NCBI GenBank assembly: GCA_028293725.1 | Contig: JAQGOE010000320.1 | Coordinates: forward strand, 1-41,631 | Source: Gammaproteobacteria bacterium | GTDB lineage: Bacteria; Pseudomonadota; Gammaproteobacteria; Steroidobacterales; Steroidobacteraceae | DNA length: 41,631 nt | Direction of reading: 5' to 3' | Part shown: positions 26,369 to 34,798 of the stretch, piece by piece | Position numbering within the stretch: position 1 is the first letter of the stretch | Layout: the number at the start of each line of letters is the position of its first letter | Translations under genes and position numbers: made by a program | Notes under the pieces: model-generated | Database searches by the model: none | Seen by the model: the letters and a program-made list of their open reading frames with translations, nothing else | What the model was told of the DNA's origin: nothing

Positions 26369-28498
26369 TCAGCTGATCTTCATCCCCGGAGTCGCGCCGG
26401 AGTCGGGGGAGAGGATGAATAGCCCCGGACCCTCGCCGCTTGCCGCGAGGACCATGCCTTGTGACACGCCGAATTTCATCTTGCGAGGTGCCAGGTTGGC
26501 CACCACCACGGTGAGCCGGTCTTTGAGCGTCGCGGGGTCATAGGCTGATTTGATTCCCGCAAATACTGTGCGGGTTTCCGAACCCAGGTCGAGCGTGAGC
26601 TTCAACAGCTTGTCGGAGCCTTCCACGTACTCGGCGTTGGCGATGCGTGCCACGCGTAGGTCGATCTTTTTGAAGTCGTCGATGGTGATCGTGGCGGGCG
26701 TCGCGGCGTCTCCCTCGGTTGTCGCTGCCGCGCTGGTCGTGGGTTCGGTCGCGCCCTTGGACGCTGCCTTACCTTGCCCTTTCGCGGCAGTCACCTTCGC
26801 AGGCGCACTCTCGACACCAAACAATGCATCGAGCTGCTTTGGATCCACGCGCGTCATCAGATGATGGTAGGGATTCACTCGCGTCGGCAGTACCTCGGCG
26901 TCGCTCCATACAAACGGGCGATCGAGACCGAACAGTTCCTTCGCGACACGTTCGGCTACCTTTGGCAACACGGGCGCGAGCAACACCGTCAGCAACTTGA
27001 ATCCCTGCAATGCCCGCGAGCACACGTCCTGCAGCTCAGGAAAGTTCGCCGGGTCCTTCGCGAGTATCCACGGCTGATGCGCGTCGAAGTCCTGGTTGAT
27101 GCGGTCGGCGATGGCCATCGCATCCCGCATGGCCTTGCCGAGCTCGCGCGCCTCGTAGTTCTCGCGAGCCAGAACGGACTGCGAATGGGCCTCGTGCGCC
27201 AGCAGCTTCGTGTCACCGCTGTATTTGAGCTCGCCACCGAAATGCTTCGTGATGAAATTCGCCGCGCGGCTGGCGATGTTGACGTACTTGCCGATGAGAT
27301 CGCTGTTGACGCGGGCGATGAAGTCATCCGGATTGAAATCGAAGTCCTCGACATTCGCATTCAACTTCGCCGCGATGTAATACCGCAGCCATTCCGCATT
27401 CATGCCTACATCGAGGTAGCGCAGTGGGCTCAAGCCCGTGCCACGCGACTTCGACATCTTCTCGCCGGATAGCTGGATGAACCCGTGGACGTATACGTGG
27501 TTCGGGACCTTGTACGGCGCTCCGGCGAATTGCAACATCGCCGGCCAGAACAAGGTATGGAAATAGATAATGTCCTTGCCGATGAAATGGATCTGCTCGG
27601 TGTCGGACGCCGACAGAAACTCCTCGAAGCTGCGGGGCTCGCCCCGGGCGCGCGCCTTACCGCTGTCGAAGTAGTTTTTCAGCGAGGCGAGGTAGCCGAC
27701 CGGCGCATCCAGCCACACATAGAAGTATTTCCCGGGCGCATCCGGGATGGGGATGCCGAAGTAGGGCGCATCGCGCGAGATATCCCAATCGCCGAGCACC
27801 TGCTCGCTCTTGTCTTCGCCTTGGCCGGAGAGCCACTCCTTCGCCTTGTTGGCCACCTGTCCCTGGAGCCGTCCCGGCGTGTCGAGCCACGCGCGTAGGA
27901 ACTCAATGCAGCGCGGATCGGAAAGCCGGAAGAAGTAATGATCGGAAGTCTTCAGTATCGGCTTGGCGCCCGAGAGCGTGGAGTAGGGGTTGATCAGGTC
28001 CGTCGGCGAGTACACGGTGCTGCATACCTCGCACGCGTCGCCGTACTGGTCCTTCGAATGGCAGTTGGGACATTCGCCCTTGATGTATCGATCGGCGAGG
28101 AACATGGCCTTCACCGGATCGTAGAATTGCTCTACCGGCTTCACGTACACGAGGCCGGCGTTCTTCAGCCTCGTATAAATGTCCTGCGACAGCGCCACGT
28201 TCTCCGGCGAGTCCGTGGAATGCCAGTTATCGAAGGCGATGTGAAAGCCTTGCAGGTACTGCGGCCGACCCGCCGCGATGCGCGCGACGAGCTCCTGCGG
28301 GGCGATCCCTTCGGCCTGGGCCTTGAGCATGATGGGTGCGCCATGCGCGTCGTCCGCGCACACGAAATGCACTTCGTTTCCGAGCATTCTCTGGAAGCGC
28401 ACCCAGATGTCGGCCTGGATGTACTCCGTGATGTGCCCGATATGAAACGGGCCGTTCGCGTAGGGGAGCGCGGTGGTGACGAAAAGTTTGCGGGTCAT
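26369..28498 (-). CDS. metG: Methionyl-tRNA synthetase
   Basis: 709 aa, the long form. HIGH is at 19-22 (PFHIGHI), the zinc knuckle is CPNC...CEVC (about 146-162), KMSKS is in GEKMSKSRG (about 345-352), and the anticodon domain is alpha-helical. An Ala/Thr-rich linker leads to a C-terminal tRNA-binding EMAP/Trbp111-like domain ([14 protein letters not shown] onward, about 605-709) that dimerises the enzyme. It charges initiator and elongator tRNA-Met. The ATG at 28498 abuts a 15-bp palindrome with no ordinary Shine-Dalgarno. It heads metG-rsxB-nth-DUF1841. Confidence 0.98.
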   Translation of the reverse strand: MTRKLFVTTALPYANGPFHIGHITEYIQADIWVRFQRMLGNEVHFVCADDAHGAPIMLKAQAEGIAPQELVARIAAGRPQYLQGFHIAFDNWHSTDSPENVALSQDIYTRLKNAGLVYVKPVEQFYDPVKAMFLADRYIKGECPNCHSKDQYGDACEVCSTVYSPTDLINPYSTLSGAKPILKTSDHYFFRLSDPRCIEFLRAWLDTPGRLQGQVANKAKEWLSGQGEDKSEQVLGDWDISRDAPYFGIPIPDAPGKYFYVWLDAPVGYLASLKNYFDSGKARARGEPRSFEEFLSASDTEQIHFIGKDIIYFHTLFWPAMLQFAGAPYKVPNHVYVHGFIQLSGEKMSKSRGTGLSPLRYLDVGMNAEWLRYYIAAKLNANVEDFDFNPDDFIARVNSDLIGKYVNIASRAANFITKHFGGELKYSGDTKLLAHEAHSQSVLARENYEARELGKAMRDAMAIADRINQDFDAHQPWILAKDPANFPELQDVCSRALQGFKLLTVLLAPVLPKVAERVAKELFGLDRPFVWSDAEVLPTRVNPYHHLMTRVDPKQLDALFGVESAPAKVTAAKGQGKAASKGATEPTTSAAATTEGDAATPATITIDDFKKIDLRVARIANAEYVEGSDKLLKLTLDLGSETRTVFAGIKSAYDPATLKDRLTVVVANLAPRKMKFGVSQGMVLAASGEGPGLFILSPDSGATPGMKIS

Positions 28499-28499
28499 C

Positions 28500-28514
28500 C
28501 CGGTAGTCTACCGG
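28500..28514 (-). promoter_or_regulatory. Palindrome touching the metG start codon
   Basis: CCGGTAG-T-CTACCGG (28500-28514) ends 1 nt before the metG ATG on the minus strand and occupies the place of the ribosome-binding site. As RNA it would form a short hairpin (a 1-nt loop is too tight, so the inner pairs would open). As DNA it could be an operator. Chance is possible at this length. Confidence 0.35.
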
Positions 28515-28535
28515 AAATAGCCTCACCGGCATCCG

Positions 28536-28567
28536 CCCGGCGCCGCGGCTGCCGCCCCCGCGCCGGG
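28536..28567 (-). terminator. GC-rich hairpin between the second pilus ATPase gene and metG
   Basis: CCCGGCGC (28536-28543) and GCGCCGGG (28560-28567) are exact inverted repeats with a 16-nt loop, 13 nt after the upstream stop. There is no T tract after it on the minus strand, so it may attenuate rather than stop transcription into metG. Confidence 0.35.
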
Positions 28568-28579
28568 TGGCTTACGCGC

Positions 28580-29641
28580 TCAGCCGGCGTCCCTGACGGC
28601 CTCGAATTTCGCCTTGTTGATCCCCTTCTTGAAGGCCTCTTTACCGGTGATCTGGCGGCTGTCGAGCAGCTGTTGGATCGCCGTGTCCATGGTGCGCATG
28701 CCGAAGGCGCCGCCCGCCTGCATGACGTTCTCGAGCTGGTCGAGCTTGCCCTGGCGGATGAGGTTGGAGGCGGCGTTGGTATTGACGAGGATTTCCAGGG
28801 CTGCGACCCGGCCGCTTTTGTCGGCTTTTTGCAGGAGCTGCTGCGAGACCACGCCGCGCAGCGACGTGGAGATCATCGTCCGCACATGCGATTGCTTGTC
28901 CGAAGGGAAGACGTTGATGATGCGGTCGACCGTTGGGCCCGCTCCGTTGGTGTGCAGAGTGCCCATGACGAGAATTCCCATCTCCGCGGCAGTCACCGCG
29001 ATACTCATCGTCTCGAGGTCGCGCAACTCGCCCACCAGGATGACGTCGGGATCCTCGCGCAGGGCGGAGTGCAGCGCGGCCGCGAAACTCGGGCTGTGCA
29101 CGCCGATTTCGCGCTGGCTGATGAGGCAGCTCTTGCGCTGGTGCACGAATTCGATCGGGTCCTCGATCGTGAGAATGTGGCCCTTCACCCGCGTGTTGAT
29201 GTCGTCGATCATTGCGGCGAGGGTGGTGGACTTACCCGAGCCCGTTTTTCCGGTCACCAGGATGAGTCCGTTGTTGGCGCGGCACATCTGGCGCACGGCC
29301 TCGGGAATCTTCAGCTCGTCCAGTGTGTACGCTTTCGAGGGGATCACCCGGAAAACGGCGCCCATGCCGTTCAACTGGCGCATGACGTTTACCCGGAAGC
29401 GGCCGCGATCGGCAAAGGTGTAAGCGAAATCCGCGCCGTCCTTGGCCTCGAAACGGTCGAGCGCCGGTTTCGGCATGATCTCGTAGAGCGCCTGTTTGAC
29501 GAACTCCGCCGCCAGCTTGTCCGGGCGCAGCGGCATGAGGTCGCCGTACTGACGCACGCGCGGCGGGTCGCCGGCGATGAAGTGCAGGTCGGAGCCTTTT
29601 TTGTCCAACACTTCGGTCAGGAATGAGTCGATGTCGGCCAC
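28580..29641 (-). CDS. PilT-like type IV pilus retraction ATPase
   Basis: 353 aa from a GTG at 29641, chosen because VADIDSFLTEVLDKKGSDLHF matches the usual PilT start; an ATG at 29701 would overlap the previous gene and adds a Pro/Arg-rich stretch. Walker A is GKTGSGKSTT, the Asp box ILTIEDPIEFVH, Walker B DPDVILVGELRD, and the His box MGTLHTN. The end NLIRQGKLDQLENVMQAGGAFGMRTMD is close to the PilT AIRNLIR/GSLGMQTLD region. The hexamer would depolymerise the pilus at the inner membrane. No pilin or PilB/C/D genes are nearby, so the pilus itself is encoded elsewhere. It lies 16 nt after the other ATPase gene. Confidence 0.88.
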   Translation of the reverse strand: MADIDSFLTEVLDKKGSDLHFIAGDPPRVRQYGDLMPLRPDKLAAEFVKQALYEIMPKPALDRFEAKDGADFAYTFADRGRFRVNVMRQLNGMGAVFRVIPSKAYTLDELKIPEAVRQMCRANNGLILVTGKTGSGKSTTLAAMIDDINTRVKGHILTIEDPIEFVHQRKSCLISQREIGVHSPSFAAALHSALREDPDVILVGELRDLETMSIAVTAAEMGILVMGTLHTNGAGPTVDRIINVFPSDKQSHVRTMISTSLRGVVSQQLLQKADKSGRVAALEILVNTNAASNLIRQGKLDQLENVMQAGGAFGMRTMDTAIQQLLDSRQITGKEAFKKGINKAKFEAVRDAG

Positions 29642-29657
29642 GGTGTTGCTCGTCGGC

Positions 29658-30788
29658 TCAGGCTGCTGAACTCGAAGTCGAAGGGGTGGCGGGCGCGGCA
29701 CCCGTAGCGTCGAGCTTCGGCAGCATGTTGGTATCGGTCACGTATTTCTGGAACGGGCGCTTGTCGTGAGCGTACCCGTAGGCGTCATCGGGATCGATCT
29801 CGCGCGCCGCAATAGCCGCCAGCAGCGCCTGATCGAGGAGCTGCATGCCGAGGTCGCGGCCCATCTGCATCTGGCTCGGGATCTGGTGTGACTGATCGGT
29901 CTGGATGAGCTTCGCCACGGCCTTGGTCATCATCAACACTTCGCAGATGGCCTTTCGGCCCCGCGCGTCGGGAGTCTTCACCAGGATCTGCGTGACGACC
30001 GCCAGAAGGCTCTGGGCAAGGAAGCTTTTAGTCTGCTCGCGCTCTTCCACGGGCAAGGCGTCGATGATGCGGTCGATGGTCTTCACCGCACTCGTCGTGT
30101 GAAGAGTGCCGAGCACGAGGTGACCCGTCTCGGCGGCGGTCATTGCCATCGAGATCGTCTCGGCGTCGCGCAACTCGCCGACGAGGATCACGTCGGGATC
30201 CTCGCGCATTGCCGCGCGCACGCCCTCGGCGAACGCGGGAATATGAGTGCCGAGCTCGCGTTGAATCACCTGGCTGTTCTTGCTCCGGTGTACGAACTCG
30301 ATCGGATCTTCGAGGCTGATGATGTTCAGCTTCCGGGTCTGGTTCAGGTGGTCGATCATCGCGGCGAGCGTGGTCGACTTGCCCGTGCCGGTGGAGCCGG
30401 TGACCAGGACCATGCCCTGGTGAAAGTCGCATAGCTTGGTCACGGACTGTGGGAGCGCCAGCTTTTCCAGGGTCGGGACTTCGGATGGAATGGCCCGGAA
30501 AGTCGCGCCGATGCCCGTCTCCTTGCGGTAGACGTTGACCCGAAAACGGCCTCCCTCGGAGGAAACATATGAGAAGTCGAGATCGTTTCCCTTCGAGAAG
30601 TGCTCGCCCTGGGACCGCGTCAGGATCTCGGTGACGTACCCCTCCAGTTCCGACAACCGCAGGTCACGGAATTTGATGGGCAGGAGATCGCCGTGCATGC
30701 GGAGCATCGGCGGGACGCCGACGGCCAGATGCACGTCCGAGCAGCCCTGTTGGGCGCCCAGTTTCAGGAACGCGTCAATACGCGCCAA
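29658..30788 (-). CDS. PilT/PilU-family pilus ATPase, PilU-like C-terminus
   Basis: 376 aa with a TTG start at 30788 supported by AGAGGTGA 5 nt upstream. SDVHLAVGVPPMLRMHG opens the N-terminal domain. Walker A is GSTGTGKSTT, the Asp box IISLEDPIEFVHR, Walker B DPDVILVGELRD, and the His box GHLVLGTLHTTSA. The C-terminal domain (GRKAICEVLMMT, then GRDLGMQLLDQAL) resembles PilU more than PilT, followed by an Ala/Thr/Ser-rich tail of about 20 residues. PilU acts as an accessory retraction motor with PilT. The PilT-like gene follows directly. The HEAT-repeat kinase gene ends in this gene's upstream stretch on the same strand (with the tail-to-start gap of 174 nt), suggesting shared regulation. Confidence 0.88.
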   Translation of the reverse strand: MARIDAFLKLGAQQGCSDVHLAVGVPPMLRMHGDLLPIKFRDLRLSELEGYVTEILTRSQGEHFSKGNDLDFSYVSSEGGRFRVNVYRKETGIGATFRAIPSEVPTLEKLALPQSVTKLCDFHQGMVLVTGSTGTGKSTTLAAMIDHLNQTRKLNIISLEDPIEFVHRSKNSQVIQRELGTHIPAFAEGVRAAMREDPDVILVGELRDAETISMAMTAAETGHLVLGTLHTTSAVKTIDRIIDALPVEEREQTKSFLAQSLLAVVTQILVKTPDARGRKAICEVLMMTKAVAKLIQTDQSHQIPSQMQMGRDLGMQLLDQALLAAIAAREIDPDDAYGYAHDKRPFQKYVTDTNMLPKLDATGAAPATPSTSSSAA

Positions 30789-30962
30789 AGTCTCACCTCT
30801 ATGCTCTTGCTTGGCAGGGTGTTTAGCCCGCTCCGGGTAGCGGAATCAACAGGTTGTGGCAGGAAATTTGACGTAACGCACGCAAGTGTAGCCCAGGGAG
30901 GGCGCAAACCCGCAAGCGGAAGCTTACCGAAAGGTCTAGGGGGCCTCAGGCGGTCGCGCGGG
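30789..30962 (-). promoter_or_regulatory. Gap between the HEAT-kinase gene and the pilus ATPase pair
   Basis: 174 nt with the Shine-Dalgarno of the TTG-started ATPase at its start. On the minus strand TACACT (30885-30890) could be a -10 element, with TTGCGG about 19 nt upstream; the match is modest. No terminator-like hairpin with a T tract follows the kinase stop, so read-through is possible. Confidence 0.3.
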
Positions 30963-33401
30963 CTAAAGGTACCGCTCGAGGGCAGTCCTGAACTCTTCCA
31001 TGCTCTGGAAGCGCTTCGTCTTGTCCACCGCCATGGATTTCATGACCATGTCGGACAGACCCGGCGGCAGGTTCGGGTTGATCTCCTGGGCGATGCGGGC
31101 CTTGCCCTGGACATGCTGGTACATCACGGACATGTGATCACCGCGGGAATAAGGAGGGACGCCGGTCACGGTCTCGTAGAGCATCACGCCCAAGGCGTAG
31201 ACGTCAGCCCGCTCATCGACCTTCTTACCCAGGATCTGCTCGGGCGCCATGTACTTGGGCGAGCCGATGACATACCCGGTCTTGGTGAGCTGGGTATCAC
31301 CCTCGCGATGGGCGGCGGCGACGCCGAAGTCCACGATCTTCAGCAGGCCCTCATCGTTGATGAGGACGTTCGCCGGTTTCAGGTCACGATGCACGATGCC
31401 GACATGGTGAGCCACGGTCATGCCGGTGCAGATGTCCGAGGCGAACCGTATCGCGCGCTTAAGCTCCAGCGGCTTCTCGTTCACGATCTCGGCGCCGAGC
31501 GTGTGCGAGGGGAAGTACTCCATGGAGATGGCGTAGTTTCCCTGGATATAAAGGAAGTCGTAGATGCGGATGACGTTCTTGTGCGTGATCTTGCGCGAGT
31601 AGCGCAACTCGTGGACGAAGCGCTTCATCACCTCTTCGTCCCCGGACACGTTCGGGTTCAGGAACTTCAGAATGAGCCGCTCATCGACGACGGTGTCCTC
31701 CATCAGCAGCACGGTGCCGAAAGCGCCGCGCCCGATGCGATCGATGTACTTGTAGCGTCCCTCGATGATGTCGCCCGGTTTCAGCGTGCCGATGTCGAGT
31801 CGCGAGTTGGATTCGGCGTGCTTCACCGCCTGTCCGACGGCAGCTTCGGACATCAGCAATGTTTTCGCGGCCTCGGCCGGAGGTAAGGTCGGCTGCGGCG
31901 GGCGCACGCTGGTCGGCGATATGGCCGCGGTCGGGCCGGTGGTGGCCGCGGGCGCGGCAGCCAGCCCACCGGAAAGTCTGTTTTCCAGCTCCGACATCGC
32001 GGCATGCGCGATGCGCGCAATCGTCTGGTCCGGCGAGGACAGGTGCGTTTGCAGCTCGGTTCGCAACTGATCCACGTGGCGCTCGTCGACGATCTTCGAT
32101 AATGCTTGAATCGCTTCGATCCGCACCTCGCGTTCGGGACGCGAGGCGAACGGCAGCAGTGTGTCGATCAGCTTCGCGTCGCCGAGCTTACCCAGCGCCC
32201 TGACCACGATGGGTATGGCTTTGGCATTGCCCGACTGCAGCATTTCGGTGAGTCGCGGGACGGCCTTCTTGCTGCCGATTTCGGCGAGCGCATCGACCGC
32301 GCGCTCGCTGACCCACCAGTCGTTGTCATGGGTCGCTTGGATGAGCGACTCGACCGCACGCTCGTCTTTTGTCTGGTTGAGGATTTCGATGGCCGCGCGG
32401 CGAATGTCTTCATCCTTATCGCGGACGAGCTGCAGGACAGCGTCGATGACCTTCGGGCCGCCGATTTTGCCGAGCGCGTCGGCCGCCCGGCTGCGTACCC
32501 ACCAGTCGCTATCCTTGAGCGCTTCCAGGAGATATTTGACCGACCTCGCGTTCCCGACCTCGTTCAGCACCTCGACGGCCGCGCGTCGCGCGTTCTCGTT
32601 CTCGTCCTTCAGGACCTCGATCAGATAGCGGATCGTGTCCGGATGGTTCGCCTTGGTGATGACATCGATCGCCTTGTTCTGGACGTCGATCTCGGGATCC
32701 TTCAGCAGCGCGCAGACCCGCTCGACATCGATCGGACCATCCATTCTCTGCAGTGCCGACAGGGTGGCGCCGCGGATCAGCTTGTTGGGATCCTTCAGCA
32801 GCCCCTGCAGCGCGGTCTGCACCTCAGGGGTGTTGAAACGCGCCAGGATGTTGATGATGTGTACCCGGGCAATCGGGTCCTTGCCGTTCACGCGGCCCAA
32901 GAGCTCGCTCACCGCGTGGTCGTCCGCGATATCACCAATTATCCGGAAGAGGGCTGCTTTCTCGTTCGGCTCTTGCGCATAGGCCGCATTCAGCAGCTCG
33001 CGCACGCCGAAGCGCGACTTCTGGGCGGCGATCACTTCGAGTATCGAGGACTTCGCGACGCCCGGTGTCGCGAGGGCCTCGAGCAGGAGGTGTGGCGGAT
33101 AGTTACGATTGCTGGTCAGTGCCCAGGCAATGCCCGCGATGACCCGGGGGCTGCCCTGGATGAGGCCTTCGATGAATTGCGGGAAGGTCTTCTGGCTCAC
33201 CAGGCCGGTAAGCACTTCGACGAACGCCACGGTGGCGTTTTTGTCGGCGTCAGGTAACGCCGCGAACACGGGATCGATTGCCCCGGGACCCAGGTCCTTC
33301 AGCTTCGCAATCGTTTTCTGCGTAGCCGGACTTGCGGGGTCCGTCGCGGCCCTGATCTCGGTGACCAGGCGATCCGCGCGCAAATTCGTGAAAAAGCTCA
33401 T
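30963..33401 (-). CDS. HEAT-repeat protein fused to a C-terminal Ser/Thr protein kinase
   Basis: 812 aa. Residues about 1-470 are HEAT/PBS-lyase-type helical repeats of about 31 aa. In the middle they form a clear two-repeat unit of about 62 aa seen twice, each containing DxDWWV (SDWWVRSRAADALGKIG and NDWWVSERAVDALAEIG). A Pro/Ala-rich linker (about 475-540) leads to a complete Hanks-type kinase (545-812): G-loop GRGAFG (about 556-561), K579 in LILKFL, a helix-C Glu in FVHELRYSRK, HRDLKPAN with D673, DFG with D691, and YMAPEQ. The kinase should be active. No membrane helix is seen, unlike PknB-type receptors. HEAT solenoids usually bind protein partners. It lies just upstream of two pilus ATPase genes on the same strand. 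The substrate is unknown. Confidence 0.93.
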   Translation of the reverse strand: MSFFTNLRADRLVTEIRAATDPASPATQKTIAKLKDLGPGAIDPVFAALPDADKNATVAFVEVLTGLVSQKTFPQFIEGLIQGSPRVIAGIAWALTSNRNYPPHLLLEALATPGVAKSSILEVIAAQKSRFGVRELLNAAYAQEPNEKAALFRIIGDIADDHAVSELLGRVNGKDPIARVHIINILARFNTPEVQTALQGLLKDPNKLIRGATLSALQRMDGPIDVERVCALLKDPEIDVQNKAIDVITKANHPDTIRYLIEVLKDENENARRAAVEVLNEVGNARSVKYLLEALKDSDWWVRSRAADALGKIGGPKVIDAVLQLVRDKDEDIRRAAIEILNQTKDERAVESLIQATHDNDWWVSERAVDALAEIGSKKAVPRLTEMLQSGNAKAIPIVVRALGKLGDAKLIDTLLPFASRPEREVRIEAIQALSKIVDERHVDQLRTELQTHLSSPDQTIARIAHAAMSELENRLSGGLAAAPAATTGPTAAISPTSVRPPQPTLPPAEAAKTLLMSEAAVGQAVKHAESNSRLDIGTLKPGDIIEGRYKYIDRIGRGAFGTVLLMEDTVVDERLILKFLNPNVSGDEEVMKRFVHELRYSRKITHKNVIRIYDFLYIQGNYAISMEYFPSHTLGAEIVNEKPLELKRAIRFASDICTGMTVAHHVGIVHRDLKPANVLINDEGLLKIVDFGVAAAHREGDTQLTKTGYVIGSPKYMAPEQILGKKVDERADVYALGVMLYETVTGVPPYSRGDHMSVMYQHVQGKARIAQEINPNLPPGLSDMVMKSMAVDKTKRFQSMEEFRTALERYL

Positions 33402-33450
33402 TAAACGGGTCCGCGCTGCCGCGGGAGCACTCCTGCCGGGACGCTACAAG

Positions 33451-33459
33451 ATTATGCCA
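33451..33459 (-). promoter_or_regulatory. Extended -10 element upstream of the HEAT-kinase gene
   Basis: On the minus strand TGGCATAAT (33451-33459) reads as an extended -10 (TGn plus CATAAT), about 50 nt before the start codon at 33401. No good -35 is visible, which extended -10 promoters tolerate. Confidence 0.4.
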
Positions 33460-33533
33460 CAGCCTTGGGTCGCGCAGACCTTCGGACAGTCCTCACTTCT
33501 TTCGGTGACCATGCGCGCGGGCCCCGCACCCTC

Positions 33534-33539
33534 TACAAT
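33534..33539 (+). promoter_or_regulatory. Possible -10 element of apbC
   Basis: TACAAT (33534-33539) lies 32 nt before the apbC ATG. It is followed by a run of eight T and no recognisable Shine-Dalgarno (CCTCCGGTTCAAC). No clear -35 hexamer was found. Confidence 0.3.
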
Positions 33540-33570
33540 CCGCTATTGGTTTTTTTTCCTCCGGTTCAAC

Positions 33571-34671
33571 ATGCCCGACGAATCGACTCTGAACGCTCTG
33601 AGCTCCGCTTTGGGAGCTTATGTTGACCCGTATGCCGGGCAATCGCTCGCGGACGCGCAAGCCGTGCGGGAGGTCAAACCCGCGGCTGACGGTGGTTACA
33701 CGGCTCGCATTGTCCTGGGCTTTCCCGTAGGCGGTTATCAGAAGGAGCTCAGCGAGGCACTTTCCCGCCATCTCGTGGCGGCGGGTGTGCGCGTGCCGCT
33801 GACCCTTGAGCTCCAGGCCGACATCAAGGCCCATGCCGTACAACGCAATCTCAAGCCGCTCGAGCAGATTAAGAACGTCGTCGCGGTCGCCTCTGGAAAG
33901 GGCGGCGTCGGCAAGTCCACGGTCGCCGTGAATCTAGCCCTGGCCTGGGCCGCGCAGGGCGCCCGGGTTGGAATATTGGATGCCGACATCTATGGGCCGA
34001 GCCAGCCCCTGATGCTGGGCCTGGAAGGCCAACGACCCTCGTCACCGGATGGCAAACAACTGCAGCCGCTCATGAGTCATGGAATAGGCGCCATGTCGAT
34101 CGGCTTCCTGGTCGATGCCGAACAGCCCATGGTCTGGCGTGGACCCATGGTCACCCAGGCGCTCACCCAACTCCTGTCCGAGACACACTGGGGCAACCTC
34201 GACTACCTGGTCGTCGACATGCCTCCCGGCACGGGTGACATTCAGCTCACGCTGGCGCAACGCGTACCGGTGGCCGGTGCGGTCATTGTGACCACACCTC
34301 AGGACATCGCTCTCGCCGACGCGCGCAAAGGGCTCAAGATGTTCGAGAAGGTGTCCGTCCCGGTGTTGGGCATCGTCGAGAACATGAGCATTCATGTGTG
34401 TACGAATTGCGGACACGCCGAACACATTTTCGGCTCGGGCGGTGGCGCCCGCATGGCCGAGCAGTACGGTGTGAAGCTCCTCGGCGAGTTGCCTCTTGAC
34501 GCCCACATCCGGGAGGAGGCTGACAGTGGCCGGCCTACCGTTGTGGCGGCTCCGGATTCGCCGCGCGCGAAGGCTTACTTCGAGATGGCGCGGCGCACGG
34601 GCGCGGCGCTGGCGATTCGCGCGCGCGACCGCAGCAGCGTATTTCCGAAAATCGTCGTCGAGCCGAGCTGA
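33571..34671 (+). CDS. apbC: Iron-sulfur cluster carrier ApbC/Mrp
   Basis: 366 aa from the ATG at 33571. The open frame extends upstream to 33109, but that part is antisense to the kinase gene. An N-terminal MIP18/DUF59 domain (about 5-90) is followed by a P-loop NTPase with deviant Walker A SGKGGVGKS (108-116), DADIYGPSQP, VDMPPGTGD, and the cluster-binding CxxC at C277/C280 (CTNCGHAEHIFG). It binds and transfers [4Fe-4S] clusters. In many gammaproteobacteria it sits beside metG and dcd; here the kinase/pilus ATPase block separates it from metG, while dcd is next but convergent. Confidence 0.96.
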   Translation: MPDESTLNALSSALGAYVDPYAGQSLADAQAVREVKPAADGGYTARIVLGFPVGGYQKELSEALSRHLVAAGVRVPLTLELQADIKAHAVQRNLKPLEQIKNVVAVASGKGGVGKSTVAVNLALAWAAQGARVGILDADIYGPSQPLMLGLEGQRPSSPDGKQLQPLMSHGIGAMSIGFLVDAEQPMVWRGPMVTQALTQLLSETHWGNLDYLVVDMPPGTGDIQLTLAQRVPVAGAVIVTTPQDIALADARKGLKMFEKVSVPVLGIVENMSIHVCTNCGHAEHIFGSGGGARMAEQYGVKLLGELPLDAHIREEADSGRPTVVAAPDSPRAKAYFEMARRTGAALAIRARDRSSVFPKIVVEPS

Positions 34672-34711
34672 GTCGCCCGCAGCAGCGCGTGCACGCGGGC
34701 TGGGCGCCCCC

Positions 34712-34733
34712 GGCAAAAACCACGCTTTTTGCC
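34712..34733. terminator. A/T-stem hairpin between apbC and dcd
   Basis: GGCAAAAA (34712-34719) and TTTTTGCC (34726-34733) form an 8-bp stem with a 6-nt loop, symmetric on both strands. With A and T runs on each side of the stem it could end transcription of both convergent genes. Confidence 0.45.
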
Positions 34734-34764
34734 CGCCGCCAAAATGTGCGACGACGTCCGTTCT

Positions 34765-34791
34765 GCTGAAACAGCCGCAGGCGGTTTCAGC
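34765..34791. terminator. Second inverted repeat between apbC and dcd
   Basis: GCTGAAAC (34765-34772) and GTTTCAGC (34784-34791) are exact inverted repeats with further GCC/GGC pairing inside the loop. It lies 7 nt beyond the dcd stop on the minus strand and no T tract follows. It probably acts as a bidirectional terminator with the preceding hairpin. Confidence 0.4.
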
Positions 34792-34798
34792 CAATGAA

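Noticed and set aside
27938..29626. 562-codon plus-strand open frame across metG and the PilT-like gene
   Set aside because: Antisense shadow of two certain genes with no recognisable domain or ribosome site.
30857..30870. TGGCAGG-N4-TTG resembling a sigma-54 promoter
   Set aside because: It points to the plus strand, where there is no gene; both neighbours are on the minus strand, and the -12 part is imperfect.
30600..33257. Two long plus-strand open frames opposite the HEAT-kinase gene
   Set aside because: Mirror frames of a strongly supported coding sequence; no motifs.
33109..33570. 154-codon N-terminal extension of ApbC
   Set aside because: Overlaps the start of the kinase gene in antisense and the intergenic promoter; ApbC homologues begin at the ATG at 33571.
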